From Mucilaginibacter roseus (GTDB lineage: Bacteria > Bacteroidota > Bacteroidia > Sphingobacteriales > Sphingobacteriaceae), in contig NZ_JAJPWV010000002.1 of assembly GCF_021215455.1 (NCBI RefSeq), positions 806,001 to 870,000 on the forward strand: a stretch of 64,000 bases of DNA, read 5' to 3'. The notes beneath the pieces are model-generated. The model saw nothing but the letters and a program-made list of their open reading frames with translations. It was not told the DNA's origin and did not search any database. Shown piece by piece: positions 43,927 through 53,233 of this stretch. The translations under genes and the position numbers were made by a program. Numbering within the stretch: position 1 is the stretch's first letter; each line of letters opens with the position of its first letter.

Positions 43927-44493
43927 ATGCACGAGATAGAACCATATTATAAATGGCGCGATGATTATGTGGCAGCGGAGGATGAACATTCGCCTTTTTA
44001 CGCTACCCAGTACAGCGAATTTGAATTTGATAAACAGATATACAATTACCTGCTGCACCCGCAGTGGGACACCTTTGGCTCAAACACCTTATACCTGAAG
44101 GTGCTTTTTGTGGATTACGAAAGGAATTATGCCATCATAGAATTTATAGGTGAATGGAATGACGCCATAGGCAACGATATCATGATGCTGAAACGCGAGT
44201 TACTGGAATTAATGATGGACGAGGGCGTGAACAAATTTATCCTGATCGGCGAAAACATATTGAACTATCATTCATCCGACGATTGTTATTACGAAGAGTG
44301 GTTTCAGGATGTAGAAGACGGCTGGATAGCGGGCATAAACTTCAGGGAACACGTTATTGAGGAATTCAAACGCAATAACATCGATTATTACATTAACTTC
44401 GGCGGTGAACTGGACGAGTTCGTCTGGCGCGGATTAAAGCCCATACAGGTATTTAAAAAGGTAGAAGAGCAACTGACTAAACGATTAAATTAA
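43927..44493 (+). CDS. Conserved hypothetical protein, 188 residues
   Basis: An acidic soluble protein without a signal peptide. Distinct segments are HPQWDTFGSNTLYLKVLFVD, IGEWNDAIGNDIMMLKREL and FVWRGLKPIQVFKKVEEQL. The pattern (strands, then amphipathic helices) looks like a small alpha/beta fold. I do not recognise the family. It is 15 bases behind murQ and ends in a strong palindromic terminator, so it is very likely co-transcribed; a link to peptidoglycan recycling is suggested only by position. Confidence 0.7.
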   Translation: MHEIEPYYKWRDDYVAAEDEHSPFYATQYSEFEFDKQIYNYLLHPQWDTFGSNTLYLKVLFVDYERNYAIIEFIGEWNDAIGNDIMMLKRELLELMMDEGVNKFILIGENILNYHSSDDCYYEEWFQDVEDGWIAGINFREHVIEEFKRNNIDYYINFGGELDEFVWRGLKPIQVFKKVEEQLTKRLN

Positions 44494-44517
44494 ATCGACA
44501 CGTTAGTTGTCAAAACC

Positions 44518-44565
44518 AAAAATCACAAAGGGCGGCAATGTTTATTGCCGCCCTTTGTGATTTTT
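44518..44565. terminator. Bidirectional terminator palindrome
   Basis: A perfect 22-bp stem (AAAAATCACAAAGGGCGGCA plus AT on the left, right arm at 44544-44565) has a 4-base loop GTTT. A/T-rich ends give U-tracts both ways between the murQ unit and the convergent YfhO gene. Confidence 0.9.
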
Positions 44566-44584
44566 ATCGCCTCATATACTATAA

Positions 44585-47050
44585 TCAGGCTGTTTTCTTT
44601 TTACGAGTTTCGGCAAATACTGCACCGCCTACAGCCAGCACCAACAGTATCGAACCGGCAAGCGAAATAGTTTCACCGGTGTAGTATGATGTTGGGTGGA
44701 AGATGAATTCGATTTTATGATTACCGATAGGTATCTGCGCGGCACGCAACAGATAATCGGCACGGAAGTATGGCTTTTCTTCACCGTCGATCAGCATTTT
44801 CCAGCCTTTATCATAATATATCTCCGAGAAAACAGCGATCTGTCCTGATGTTGAACCGCTCTCGTAAACCAGGTGCTCCGGTGCGTAGCTTACCAGTTTA
44901 ATGGTAGCGTTAGGATCAATACCTACTTCCTTTTCATTGATGAACGATTTGTATTGTTTATCAACTATGGCTTCCTCTTTCGGGTTAAAGCTGCTGATGG
45001 CCTGCATTTCCTGGTCGGCGTTATCAGCGTATTTGATGCTTTTTACAAACCAGGCATTACCACACGCATCGGCATTAGTGCGCATACCGGTTTGGCCGGT
45101 TTTAGGGTCAGCGGTAATAATGTACTTAGTGTTCAGCATATCCAGCACGTCAGAGTTAATGCTCTTGCTGAACTGGTTATTCATCAGCTCATCAAAGCGG
45201 CGTAAGCGTGCCGAGTGGAAACCACCTACAGTTTTATGGAAATACGATGCATATGAATCGCGGAAGGGATCGGCCAAACTTAAATCCATCACCCGGTAGT
45301 AAGTTGTATCGCGGGAGATGATATTATCTACTTCGCGGGCTTTATAGATGTTTTGATAATCAGCTTTATCTACAAAGTTGCTGTCTTTCAAGTAACGTTT
45401 ATCTACTGTCCACATATCGGCCATTATAACCGCTACAAAAACAAAGGCCAGTACAGTTGTATTCAATTTACCTTTGATATATGCCCACAGAATACCAAAA
45501 GTGATCAGTATAAAAATGAGCGAACGGATAGCATCGGTTTTAGCAAGCGATATCCTGTCCTGCACCAGGGCTGACGCCACGGTGTTGGCCATGCCGTTAT
45601 CGCCGCCAAACGCTTGCGCAAGGGTGTTGATTAGCGCCTCGTGATTGCTTGATTTGAAGCTGAAGAAAATATCCGGGGCAACGGCCATAATTAGCGAAAT
45701 ACCGCCGGTGATATACAGGGCTATTTTGAGTTTATTAAATAACCGTTTTTTATCTTGGGCGGTAACCAGTTCGTTAATAGCCAGAAATGCCAGTATCGGG
45801 AAACACAAGCTGGCAATAACCAGTATCGACTCTACCGCACGGAACTTATTATACAGCGGGAAGTAATCAAAAAAGATATCAGAGAAACCGATAAGGTTTT
45901 TACCGTACGACAGCAGGATACTTAACAGCGTAGCGCCTACTATCCACCATTTAATGCGGTTTTTAACAACCAGCAAACCAAATACAAACAGGAAGCATAC
46001 GATGGCGCCGAAATACCATGGGCCTGCTGTACCCGGCTTATCGCCCCAATAAACAAATTGTTGCAAAAAACCTTGCGCCTGCCCGGGATCAATATTTTTT
46101 TCGGTAAGTAAACTTACGGATTTTGAATTCTCTGCAAGCGGAGTATGATCGCCGCCGCCGTATGCGTTTGGTATCAGGAAGGTGATGATCTCGCTCACGC
46201 CCTCACTCCAGTTGTAGGCGTAACTTTTATCTAAACCATGGTCAGCCTCGCTGCCATCGCTTTTGGCTGTAAGGTTGGCCTTGCCACGTATAGTATACTG
46301 GCTATACTCATAAGTTGTCCACAACGTACCGGCGTTAATTAGTATTGCCAGTACGAAAGATGCCGCTAATACACCTATCGATTTCAGGAACGGCTTGGTT
46401 TGTTTTGCTTTAATAGCATGGTAAGCCTCGATAGCTACCAGTATTACAAGCGATAGCATGAGGTAGTACGTCATCTGTACGTGGTTTGAGCGTACTTCCA
46501 TCGCCATAAAAAATGCCGTGATAACGCCTCCCCACAAATATTTACCGCGCAAAACCAGCAGTATACCCGCCAGCAATGGCGCAAAAAAAGCTATGGCATA
46601 CGCCTGGTTGGCGTGCCCCGCCATAATATAAATAAAGTTGTATGATGAAAACGCGAAAGCTATGGCACCGGCGGCGGCCATAATTGGCTTAAAGCGCAAT
46701 ACGCTGAACAGTAGATAACCGCCCAACAGATAGAGTAAAACGGTATCAACTGGGTTGGGGAATACCGTTTTAAGCACGTTAATTACATGCGTAGTAATAT
46801 TTGATGCGTAAGGCGCCCATATCTGGTATGATGGCATACCGCCAAACATCTGGTTGGTCCACAACGGGGCGTGGCCGGTTTTTTCTTTAACCTGCATTAT
46901 TTCGCGCTGCATGGCCTGCGCCTGCGATACGTCGCCCTGATAAAGCATTTTGCCTTGTACCAGCGGACTAAAGAAATAGGCAAACGAGATAACTAAGAAA
47001 GCTGCTATTACAGCCAAATGCACACCATTGCGCTTAAACCAGTTGTTCAT
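44585..47050 (-). CDS. YfhO-family polytopic membrane protein
   Basis: The ATG at 47050 gives 821 residues (the codon at 47053 is TTG). About 13 membrane helices (from 12-30 to about 530) are followed by a periplasmic C-terminal region and a last helix near the end (GETISLAGSILLVLAVGGAVF). The early segment GMPSYQIWAPYASN and RYKE-like loops fit the YfhO family, which in Gram-positives acts in glycosylation of lipoteichoic acid; here a GT-C-type glycosyltransferase acting on undecaprenyl-linked sugars is plausible. Two small membrane-protein genes precede it on the same strand. Confidence 0.85.
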   Translation of the reverse strand: MNNWFKRNGVHLAVIAAFLVISFAYFFSPLVQGKMLYQGDVSQAQAMQREIMQVKEKTGHAPLWTNQMFGGMPSYQIWAPYASNITTHVINVLKTVFPNPVDTVLLYLLGGYLLFSVLRFKPIMAAAGAIAFAFSSYNFIYIMAGHANQAYAIAFFAPLLAGILLVLRGKYLWGGVITAFFMAMEVRSNHVQMTYYLMLSLVILVAIEAYHAIKAKQTKPFLKSIGVLAASFVLAILINAGTLWTTYEYSQYTIRGKANLTAKSDGSEADHGLDKSYAYNWSEGVSEIITFLIPNAYGGGDHTPLAENSKSVSLLTEKNIDPGQAQGFLQQFVYWGDKPGTAGPWYFGAIVCFLFVFGLLVVKNRIKWWIVGATLLSILLSYGKNLIGFSDIFFDYFPLYNKFRAVESILVIASLCFPILAFLAINELVTAQDKKRLFNKLKIALYITGGISLIMAVAPDIFFSFKSSNHEALINTLAQAFGGDNGMANTVASALVQDRISLAKTDAIRSLIFILITFGILWAYIKGKLNTTVLAFVFVAVIMADMWTVDKRYLKDSNFVDKADYQNIYKAREVDNIISRDTTYYRVMDLSLADPFRDSYASYFHKTVGGFHSARLRRFDELMNNQFSKSINSDVLDMLNTKYIITADPKTGQTGMRTNADACGNAWFVKSIKYADNADQEMQAISSFNPKEEAIVDKQYKSFINEKEVGIDPNATIKLVSYAPEHLVYESGSTSGQIAVFSEIYYDKGWKMLIDGEEKPYFRADYLLRAAQIPIGNHKIEFIFHPTSYYTGETISLAGSILLVLAVGGAVFAETRKKKTA

Positions 47051-47128
47051 CAATATAGTTTAAATGAGTATTAAAGCTCAAAAATAAAAATTTGACCCGG
47101 ATTGTAAATTAAAGTTAGAAACGAATGT

Positions 47129-47425
47129 TTAACAAGGGGTTGCCCTGCTGCGGAAAAGAAAAAACAATGCCACCATCACCACTAAGCTTACTACGTAAGC
47201 TATGATGCGCACCCGGTCAAGCTCCTCGCGGTTACGGCGAATAGTGTAGAAGTTATACAAGGCGAGAAAGCCAAGCACTACCCAAAAAAACGAATTTATT
47301 TTGCTGCACATGGCGAATACCTGCACAGATACTGCAAACACTATAAAGTTTACAATGATGAGCATAAGCATTTCGGGCGTATTGTTATGCTGGGGGCGAC
47401 GCTTAAAAAGCTGCTCAGGTACCAT
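47129..47425 (-). CDS. Small membrane protein, 98 residues
   Basis: The sequence has three hydrophobic segments (about 20-38, 45-60 and 75-92), with a basic loop RRNREELDRVR between the last two. The first 18 residues are polar. No family is recognised. It starts 3 bases behind the DUF4834 gene and is 78 bases before the YfhO gene, in a likely three-gene unit. Confidence 0.65.
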   Translation of the reverse strand: MVPEQLFKRRPQHNNTPEMLMLIIVNFIVFAVSVQVFAMCSKINSFFWVVLGFLALYNFYTIRRNREELDRVRIIAYVVSLVVMVALFFLFRSRATPC

Positions 47426-47428
47426 AGG

Positions 47429-47686
47429 CTATTTAACTTCCTCGTAGCTAACGTACTCGCCTTCGCTGTCGGGCACAGATGAACGTTTTTCATGCGGAAC
47501 GTAGTCAACACGGATGCTGCCCTCTGGCTTACGCGGAGGTTGCTGTTGCTGCTGGTATTGGGTATTTGCCTGCTGCTGTGCTTTGTTAAGTATACTTTTA
47601 AAAAACATAGGTAACAGCAAACGCGCAATGAGGCGAACGGCATATAGTACAGCTATGGCTATGAATAAGAAACGTAATAATCCCAT
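47429..47686 (-). CDS. DUF4834 family membrane protein
   Basis: The 85-residue protein has an N-terminal membrane helix (MGLLRFLFIAIAVLYAVRLI) followed by a glutamine-rich stretch QQQANTQYQQQQQPP and the acidic tail EGEYVSYEEVK. This matches DUF4834, common in Bacteroidota and typically next to a short membrane protein, as here. Function unknown. Confidence 0.85.
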   Translation of the reverse strand: MGLLRFLFIAIAVLYAVRLIARLLLPMFFKSILNKAQQQANTQYQQQQQPPRKPEGSIRVDYVPHEKRSSVPDSEGEYVSYEEVK

Positions 47687-47765
47687 GAGAATTAATATTG
47701 TGCGTACAAATATAATTTAATAACGCTAAAAATGTTTGCTTATGATTGAAGGCCGGTTTTTACTG

Positions 47766-47850
47766 CCTGGTCATTAGTCAATGGTCATTAGTCATTGAGG
47801 ACGAGACACTATCTAACATACCTCAATAATGACTAATGACCAATGCCAGG
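47766..47850. repeat. Imperfect inverted repeat of TGGTCATTAGTCAT units
   Basis: Left TGGTCATTAGTCATTGAGG at 47782-47800 pairs with CCTCAATAATGACTAATGAC and CA (47821-47842), with a 3-base bulge. A second direct copy (GGTCATTAGTCAA) precedes the left arm, and CCTGG / CCAGG close the outside. This is intergenic DNA after uvrB, and could form a long hairpin. Confidence 0.65.
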
Positions 47851-47853
47851 TGA

Positions 47854-49887
47854 TTACTTCCCCCCAAACCTTTCTTCCATCATTTTCTCCAGGGCGAACA
47901 TTTCGTCGCGGAGCTTGGCGGCTAACAGGAAATCCATGTTCTTGGCTGCGGCGAGCATATCCTTGCGGGTATTGTCGATTGATTTTTTAAGATCAGGCTT
48001 GCTCATGTATTGCACAATCGGGTCGGCAGCCAGGCTAACGGTGTCCTGCTCCACATAAGCTTTCTGCACCCCACCCTTAAAGTCGACCACCGAAGTTTGC
48101 TCTATAATGGCTTCTTTTGATTTACCTACCGTGCGAGGCGTAATGCCATGCTCGGTATTGTAGGCTATCTGCTTTTCGCGGCGGCGGTTGGTTTCATCAA
48201 TCGTGATCTGCATGGAGTCGGTAATGGTATCGGCATACATAATTACCCGGCCACGGTCGTTACGGGCGGCGCGGCCAATGGTTTGTATCAGCGAGCGTTC
48301 CGAGCGCAGGAAGCCTTCCTTATCCGCGTCCAGAATGGCCACCAGCGATACTTCGGGTAAATCCAAACCCTCACGCAATAAGTTAATACCGATCAGCACA
48401 TCAAACTCACCCAGGCGCAAGCCGCGCAGTATTTCTACCCGTTCCAGCGTCTTAACTTCGGAGTGTATGTAGCGGCATTTGATGCCCAGCTTATCCATGT
48501 ACTTAGCCAGTTCCTCGGCCATGCGTTTGGTTAAAGTGGTTACCAGTACACGGTCGCCTTTTTTTATTGTTTGATCTACCTCTTCCAGCAGATCATCTAC
48601 CTGATTAATTATCGGGCGGATATCAATCACCGGATCAAGCAACCCGGTTGGGCGTATCACCTGCTCAACCACCACACCTTCTGATTTTTCGAGCTCGTAA
48701 TCGCCCGGCGTAGCGCTTACGTACACCGTTTGTGGGGCAAGCCTTTCAAACTCCTGGAAGTTTAGCGGACGGTTATCCATCGCCGCAGGCAGGCGGAAAC
48801 CATAATCAACAAGCGATACTTTACGCGAACGGTCACCACCATACATGGCACGTATCTGCGGCACGGTAACGTGGCTCTCATCGATCACCATCAGGTAATC
48901 ATCCGGAAAATAGTCCAGCAAGCAGAAAGGCCTTGCACCGGGCTGTCGGCCATCAAAAAACCTTGAGTAGTTCTCGATGCCCGAGCAATAGCCCAGTTCG
49001 CGTATCATTTCAAGATCATAGTTCACCCTTTCTTCCAGGCGCTTGGCCTCTAAAAAGCGACCATCATCTATAAACTGTTTCTTACGGGTTTCCAGTTCCT
49101 CCTGTATGGCCCATACCGATTGCTGGAAGCGCTCGCGCGGGGCAACGTACAAGTTGGCCGGGTATAACACCATGTGCGTCATCTTCTCGATGGTTTTACC
49201 GGTGGTAATGTCGAAAGTACTTAGCTCCTCAATATCATCCCCGAAAAAGGATACGCGGTAAGCATGATCCATATAAGCCGGGAAAATATCTACCACATCG
49301 CCCTTTACCCTGAAGGTACCCCGCTTAAAATCGGCAGTGGTACGGGCGTACAATATCTCTACCAAACGATGCAAAAACGCATTACGACTTATGCGCGTGC
49401 CCACCGCAAACTTAAATACCGAATTGGCAAAATCCTCCGGGTTACCCATACCGTAGATGCATGAGATGGAGGATACCACGATCACATCCCTCCTGCCCGA
49501 CATTAAGGCCGAGGTAGTGCGCAGGCGCAGCTTCTCGATCTCGTCGTTTATCTGCAAATCTTTTTCTATATAAGTATTTGTGGTGGGGATGAAAGCCTCA
49601 GGCTGATAGTAATCGTAATAAGACACAAAGTAGTTCACCGCATTTTCGGGAAAGAACTGCTTAAACTCGCCGTATAACTGAGCGGCAAGGGTTTTATTGT
49701 GGCTCAATATCAGCGTAGGGCGTTGCGTTTGTGCGATAACGTTGGCTACAGTAAATGTTTTGCCCGAGCCGGTAACACCCAGCAGGGTTTGATACTGATC
49801 GCCATTGTTTACGCCCTCAACCAGTTGTTTTATAGCTGTAGGCTGATCGCCGGTGGGTTTATATTCAGAGGTAAGTTTAAAATCCAT
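47854..49887 (-). CDS. uvrB: Excinuclease ABC subunit B
   Basis: The 677-residue helicase of nucleotide excision repair has Walker A GVTGSGKT at 37-44, the beta-hairpin SYYDYYQPEAFIPTTNTYIE at about 91-110 that pries DNA open, DESHVT at about 337-342, the helicase motif GRAARN at about 543-548, and a C-terminal UVR domain (KNMDFLLAAKLRDEMFALEK) that binds UvrC. A TATTTTTG box lies only 6 bases before the ATG. Confidence 0.97.
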   Translation of the reverse strand: MDFKLTSEYKPTGDQPTAIKQLVEGVNNGDQYQTLLGVTGSGKTFTVANVIAQTQRPTLILSHNKTLAAQLYGEFKQFFPENAVNYFVSYYDYYQPEAFIPTTNTYIEKDLQINDEIEKLRLRTTSALMSGRRDVIVVSSISCIYGMGNPEDFANSVFKFAVGTRISRNAFLHRLVEILYARTTADFKRGTFRVKGDVVDIFPAYMDHAYRVSFFGDDIEELSTFDITTGKTIEKMTHMVLYPANLYVAPRERFQQSVWAIQEELETRKKQFIDDGRFLEAKRLEERVNYDLEMIRELGYCSGIENYSRFFDGRQPGARPFCLLDYFPDDYLMVIDESHVTVPQIRAMYGGDRSRKVSLVDYGFRLPAAMDNRPLNFQEFERLAPQTVYVSATPGDYELEKSEGVVVEQVIRPTGLLDPVIDIRPIINQVDDLLEEVDQTIKKGDRVLVTTLTKRMAEELAKYMDKLGIKCRYIHSEVKTLERVEILRGLRLGEFDVLIGINLLREGLDLPEVSLVAILDADKEGFLRSERSLIQTIGRAARNDRGRVIMYADTITDSMQITIDETNRRREKQIAYNTEHGITPRTVGKSKEAIIEQTSVVDFKGGVQKAYVEQDTVSLAADPIVQYMSKPDLKKSIDNTRKDMLAAAKNMDFLLAAKLRDEMFALEKMMEERFGGK

Positions 49888-49893
49888 CTATAA

Positions 49894-49901
49894 CAAAAAT
49901 A
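49894..49901 (-). promoter_or_regulatory. Candidate -7 element of uvrB
   Basis: TATTTTTG on the minus strand matches TAnnTTTG and ends 6 bases before the uvrB ATG at 49887; the transcript would be leaderless or nearly so. A TTG at 49921-49919 is 17 bases further upstream, slightly close for a -33. Confidence 0.5.
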
Positions 49902-50092
49902 CGAATAACTTATAACAGCAAAAAGCTGGGGATGTTGTGCCGGGATACAACAACCTGAAAACTTACATTGGCTACACATTAACAAACAGTTGTTGGTAAA
50001 TCAACCCTCATCGAATCTGCAACAACCGAAACCCAATAAGCAATCACACCGTTTAACCAATAACCAATTTACAAAATATACCTATTTATCTT

Positions 50093-51613
50093 ATGAAAAA
50101 AGCTTTAAACCTCATGCTCACGCTGTGGGCAAGCGCCGCCATTGTGCTTACCGGATGTAAAAAACAGGAAGCGCCGGTAACTAATCAATCCTCCTCAGAC
50201 AACGGCAAAACTACACATGCCGCGTCGCCCATTTTTACTAACGCGCTGCCATCAATTGATAACGGCAGCTATTACGATCCATGGGTTATTCATATCGGTG
50301 GATTTTATTATTACTGTGGATCCGATGGCGGCCGACTGTACATTACCAAATCGGCCACGCTGCAAAGCCTGCTGCAGCAAACCAAAACGTATATTTTTAC
50401 GCCACCGGCAGGTACAGGATACTCATCAAACCTGTGGGCGCCCGAGCTGCACTACCGCGGTGGCCGCTGGTATGTTTACTTTGCTGCCGATAACGGCAAT
50501 AACGACAATCACCGCATGTATGTGCTGGAAGGCGGCACCAATGCCAGCGATCCGCTGGCCGGTGGTTATGCTTACAAGGCCAAACTCACCCCTACCACCG
50601 ATCGCTGGGCTATTGACGGCCACCCGTTTGATTATAATGGCGAGCAGTACTTTGTATGGTCGGGCTGGGAAGGCACAACCAATGTTTCGCAGTACCTGTA
50701 CATTGCCAAAATGAGTAACCCCTATACTATTAGCGGCGAGCGGGTTGAAATATCGCGCCCGGATTACGCTTGGGAAAAGGTGGGCACGCCAACCGTGAAC
50801 GAAGGGCCAACTTCCCTCATCAGCGGCAGCACGGTAAATATCATCTACTCGGCCAGCGGCAGTTGGACAAACGATTATTGCCTGGGCCGCATTACTTGTA
50901 CCAATGGCAACCTGATGGCGAAATCGTCATGGGTAAAACAGTCAACCGCGGCATTTTCCCGTTTTGGCAATGTTTACGGGCCGGGACATGCCTCTTTCGT
51001 AAAATCGCCGGATAACATACAGTGGTGGATAGTTTATCACTCGGCCAACTCAGATGGCTCTGGTTGGGACAGGCGGGTTATGGCGCAGCAATTCTCGTGG
51101 GATGGCGACATTCCTTACTTTGGCATTCCGATAGAAAAAGGCATACCTATTCCGTCCCCATCCATAGGTTCATCTTACGCCATGCCCATTGCCAACGGTA
51201 CTTATCGCATTAAATCAAAAGTAACTTCGCAATGTGTAGATGTACCCAGCGGCAGCAATACGGCAGGCCTGCAAATACAGCAATATACGGATAATGGCAA
51301 CATTGCACAGAAATGGGTATTTACCAGTTTGGGGAATGGCTACTATAAGATCAAGTCAGCAGCCTCAAACCTGTGCCTCGACAATGCCGGCGGTTCGCTT
51401 TCGGCAGGTAATATCCTGATACAATGGACGGATAATAACAACATAGCCCAGCAATGGCGTGTGCAGGATATGGGCAACGGCTACTTTAAACTGATCAATC
51501 GCCGCAGTCTGTTCGCCCTTAACGTACCCCAAAGCAACCAAACGCCCGGCACCAAGCTGGAACAATGGTTTGAAAACCAATACGATGCGGAGTTGTGGCA
51601 GATAATACCGTAA
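50093..51613 (+). CDS. GH43-family glycoside hydrolase with C-terminal ricin-type lectin domain, lipoprotein
   Basis: A lipoprotein signal ends in VLTGC (C22). Residues about 50-365 form the five-bladed GH43 propeller: YYDPWV holds the general-base aspartate, NLWAPELHY and YFAADNG the family strands, and NEGPTSLISG the likely proton-donor glutamate. Residues about 375-506 are a ricin-B (CBM13-like) trefoil with QKW, QQW and ELW at the repeat ends. It probably cuts arabinose- or xylose-containing glycans at the cell surface; no SusC/SusD pair is nearby, so it is an isolated enzyme. Confidence 0.88.
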   Translation: MKKALNLMLTLWASAAIVLTGCKKQEAPVTNQSSSDNGKTTHAASPIFTNALPSIDNGSYYDPWVIHIGGFYYYCGSDGGRLYITKSATLQSLLQQTKTYIFTPPAGTGYSSNLWAPELHYRGGRWYVYFAADNGNNDNHRMYVLEGGTNASDPLAGGYAYKAKLTPTTDRWAIDGHPFDYNGEQYFVWSGWEGTTNVSQYLYIAKMSNPYTISGERVEISRPDYAWEKVGTPTVNEGPTSLISGSTVNIIYSASGSWTNDYCLGRITCTNGNLMAKSSWVKQSTAAFSRFGNVYGPGHASFVKSPDNIQWWIVYHSANSDGSGWDRRVMAQQFSWDGDIPYFGIPIEKGIPIPSPSIGSSYAMPIANGTYRIKSKVTSQCVDVPSGSNTAGLQIQQYTDNGNIAQKWVFTSLGNGYYKIKSAASNLCLDNAGGSLSAGNILIQWTDNNNIAQQWRVQDMGNGYFKLINRRSLFALNVPQSNQTPGTKLEQWFENQYDAELWQIIP

Positions 51614-51627
51614 AGAGTTGCCTGATA

Positions 51628-51669
51628 ATATTCAAGGCCTTTCCGCTTAAGCGGAAAGGCCTTGAATAT
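51628..51669. terminator. Perfect 42-bp palindrome between convergent genes
   Basis: ATATTCAAGGCCTTTCCGCT plus T is followed immediately by its exact reverse complement. It lies 14 bases after the GH43 stop and 8 bases before the next minus-strand stop. It has no good U-tract, so a bidirectional terminator role is likely but not certain. Confidence 0.7.
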
Positions 51670-51677
51670 GTTTACTG

Positions 51678-52496
51678 TTAAAGCTTATCGTATTTATGAA
51701 ATTCAGCTTTCCGTTTGTCTGGATCTATCTGTACATAGCCACCCGAAATACCAACGTATACTTCCTTATCGTTTTTTACAGCAATTGAGGTAACACCTAA
51801 TCCCTGCCAAAAAAGCTCATCTAAAATTAACTCCGCTTTATTATTACGTATTCTATAAAAACCTTGAAAAGTGGCAATGTAAATTATACCATTGTGAATG
51901 GCCATTGCTGAAGGACATCCGTTAAGATCAAAAAGCTTTTGGGTGTTAAAGTTATTTCCATCAACATGTAATTTGTGAAGGGTCCCATAGTTAGCACCCA
52001 TATGTGCCATACCTTCCGTATACAACCAATGATCTTTAAAAGGCAAAATTGCCCTTATTCTTCCAAATTCAACAAGTAAAACAGAACCGGTTACTGAATC
52101 TGCTTTTTTATCAATAGAAAACATTTGTTTACGTCTGGTATCAACGGTTGTGTCAGCCAATAACTTTTCTTTACCATTGATCAAAAAATCCTTTTTAAAG
52201 GAAGCGTTTGGCTTGAAATAAAGACCACCACCAAATTCGCCATTATTCACCGCTATCAATTTACCGTTAGAAAAAGCAAATTCTCTCTGGGGCTTTTGTA
52301 TTCCTCTTTCAATTGTTAAATCGCCACCCTTAATAGACACTGAAAATAAATTATCAGCGGAACTGCATAACTTATACCATTCTTTGGAATTAACTTTTGG
52401 GGGTGTAGCAATCTTAAATGCCGTCACAGGTATGGGTTGCCCCTTGCAAAAGTTTATCGTTAATATACATATGATCAGCAAAGTACCCTTGTTCAT
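51678..52496 (-). CDS. Secreted protein, beta-propeller-like, unknown function
   Basis: The 272-residue protein has a signal peptide (about 1-19, ending NFCKGQ). Short strand patterns repeat (AMIHNGIIYIATFQGF-type: NGIIYIATFQGFYRI and NDKEVYVGISGGYVQI), like NHL- or Kelch-type blades. No catalytic motif is visible. The codon use is more A/T-rich than that of the neighbours, possibly indicating a later arrival. Confidence 0.65.
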   Translation of the reverse strand: MNKGTLLIICILTINFCKGQPIPVTAFKIATPPKVNSKEWYKLCSSADNLFSVSIKGGDLTIERGIQKPQREFAFSNGKLIAVNNGEFGGGLYFKPNASFKKDFLINGKEKLLADTTVDTRRKQMFSIDKKADSVTGSVLLVEFGRIRAILPFKDHWLYTEGMAHMGANYGTLHKLHVDGNNFNTQKLFDLNGCPSAMAIHNGIIYIATFQGFYRIRNNKAELILDELFWQGLGVTSIAVKNDKEVYVGISGGYVQIDPDKRKAEFHKYDKL

Positions 52497-52562
52497 AAGT
52501 TTAGGTTAATATGAGCAAGATAACTAATTAGCTAATGAATAAAAAGTAAAAGTCTCCGCATA

Positions 52563-52847
52563 CTAATTAATTACTTTTAACCTTGCATCCGTTGCAAGCA
52601 TTCCCTTTAGGCGCAGGTAGTTTTTTAACAAATCGGCAAATGTATTTTCGGTCATCACCAGGCGCACTTCTAATGACAGGCCGAGAATGTTGCATACAAT
52701 TTCATCTATACGCATTCCGCCGCGCTCATCAATCGTTTTAAGGCATTGGCCATAGCTGTTAATGGCGCGCTCTTCGTTTAGTAATTCATTCGGTATAAAG
52801 TCGGGCAGATTGTACTCTTCCTTCTTATTGCTCCATTGTACTCTCAT
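52563..52847 (-). CDS. Hypothetical protein, 94 residues
   Basis: A soluble helical protein starting MRVQWSNKKEEYNLPDFIPN and ending LKGMLATDARLKVIN. No family or motif is recognised. It stands alone between other minus-strand genes, 66 bases upstream of the propeller-like gene. The 240-bp stretch 52848-53088 beyond it holds nothing I can identify. Confidence 0.55.
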   Translation of the reverse strand: MRVQWSNKKEEYNLPDFIPNELLNEERAINSYGQCLKTIDERGGMRIDEIVCNILGLSLEVRLVMTENTFADLLKNYLRLKGMLATDARLKVIN

Positions 52848-53088
52848 TGGGTAATGTTATTTATAGACACATATCCCAAAACCTTGCCAATATTGCTTAA
52901 AGCGAAATATCAATACCATAAGTAAAGTAAACCGGCACTTTTGCTCAAAGTGGGGAAGCAAATACACTACAATTTGTTACAACCCCACTGTTTTAACCTC
53001 AATTTCCCCGTATTACACTCCATCCCGAACTTGAAATGCGTTTGGTACAGGTGTTGCATTAGCTTAATCACAATAAATAAAAGTTGGT

Positions 53089-53172
53089 ATGGTAGCTTTA
53101 ATTTCAGTTTTGGTAGTTGCAAATGTGCTGGTATTTGTTTCAAAGAAACTTGTACCCGGAAAAGAGATTTAG
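53089..53172 (+). CDS. Very small hydrophobic peptide, 27 residues
   Basis: ATG at 53089 and TAG at 53170 enclose MVALISVLVVANVLVFVSKK followed by LVPGKEI: one membrane helix and a basic tail. It is followed 22 bases later by a strong terminator, supporting a transcribed unit. It resembles KdpF-type peptides only in size; no kdp genes are present. Confidence 0.4.
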   Translation: MVALISVLVVANVLVFVSKKLVPGKEI

Positions 53173-53194
53173 AAGTTGGTTTGTGAGGTGGGCC

Positions 53195-53225
53195 AGCAGG
53201 TAGGTTACTTACCTACCTGCTTTTT
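53195..53225 (+). terminator. Rho-independent terminator
   Basis: AGCAGGTAGGT pairs with ACCTACCTGCT (11 bp) around TTACTT-like loop bases 53206-53210, followed by TTTTT. It ends a plus-strand transcript whose only visible content is the 27-residue frame at 53089. Confidence 0.85.
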
Positions 53226-53233
53226 AATTTATT

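Noticed and set aside
47053..47053. TTG start of the YfhO-type gene one codon upstream
   Set aside because: An ATG follows directly at 47050 and gives the same protein less one residue.
52941..53186. 81-codon plus-strand frame after the 94-residue gene
   Set aside because: Low-complexity mixed composition without a motif; the shorter frame at 53089 in the same stretch looks better formed.
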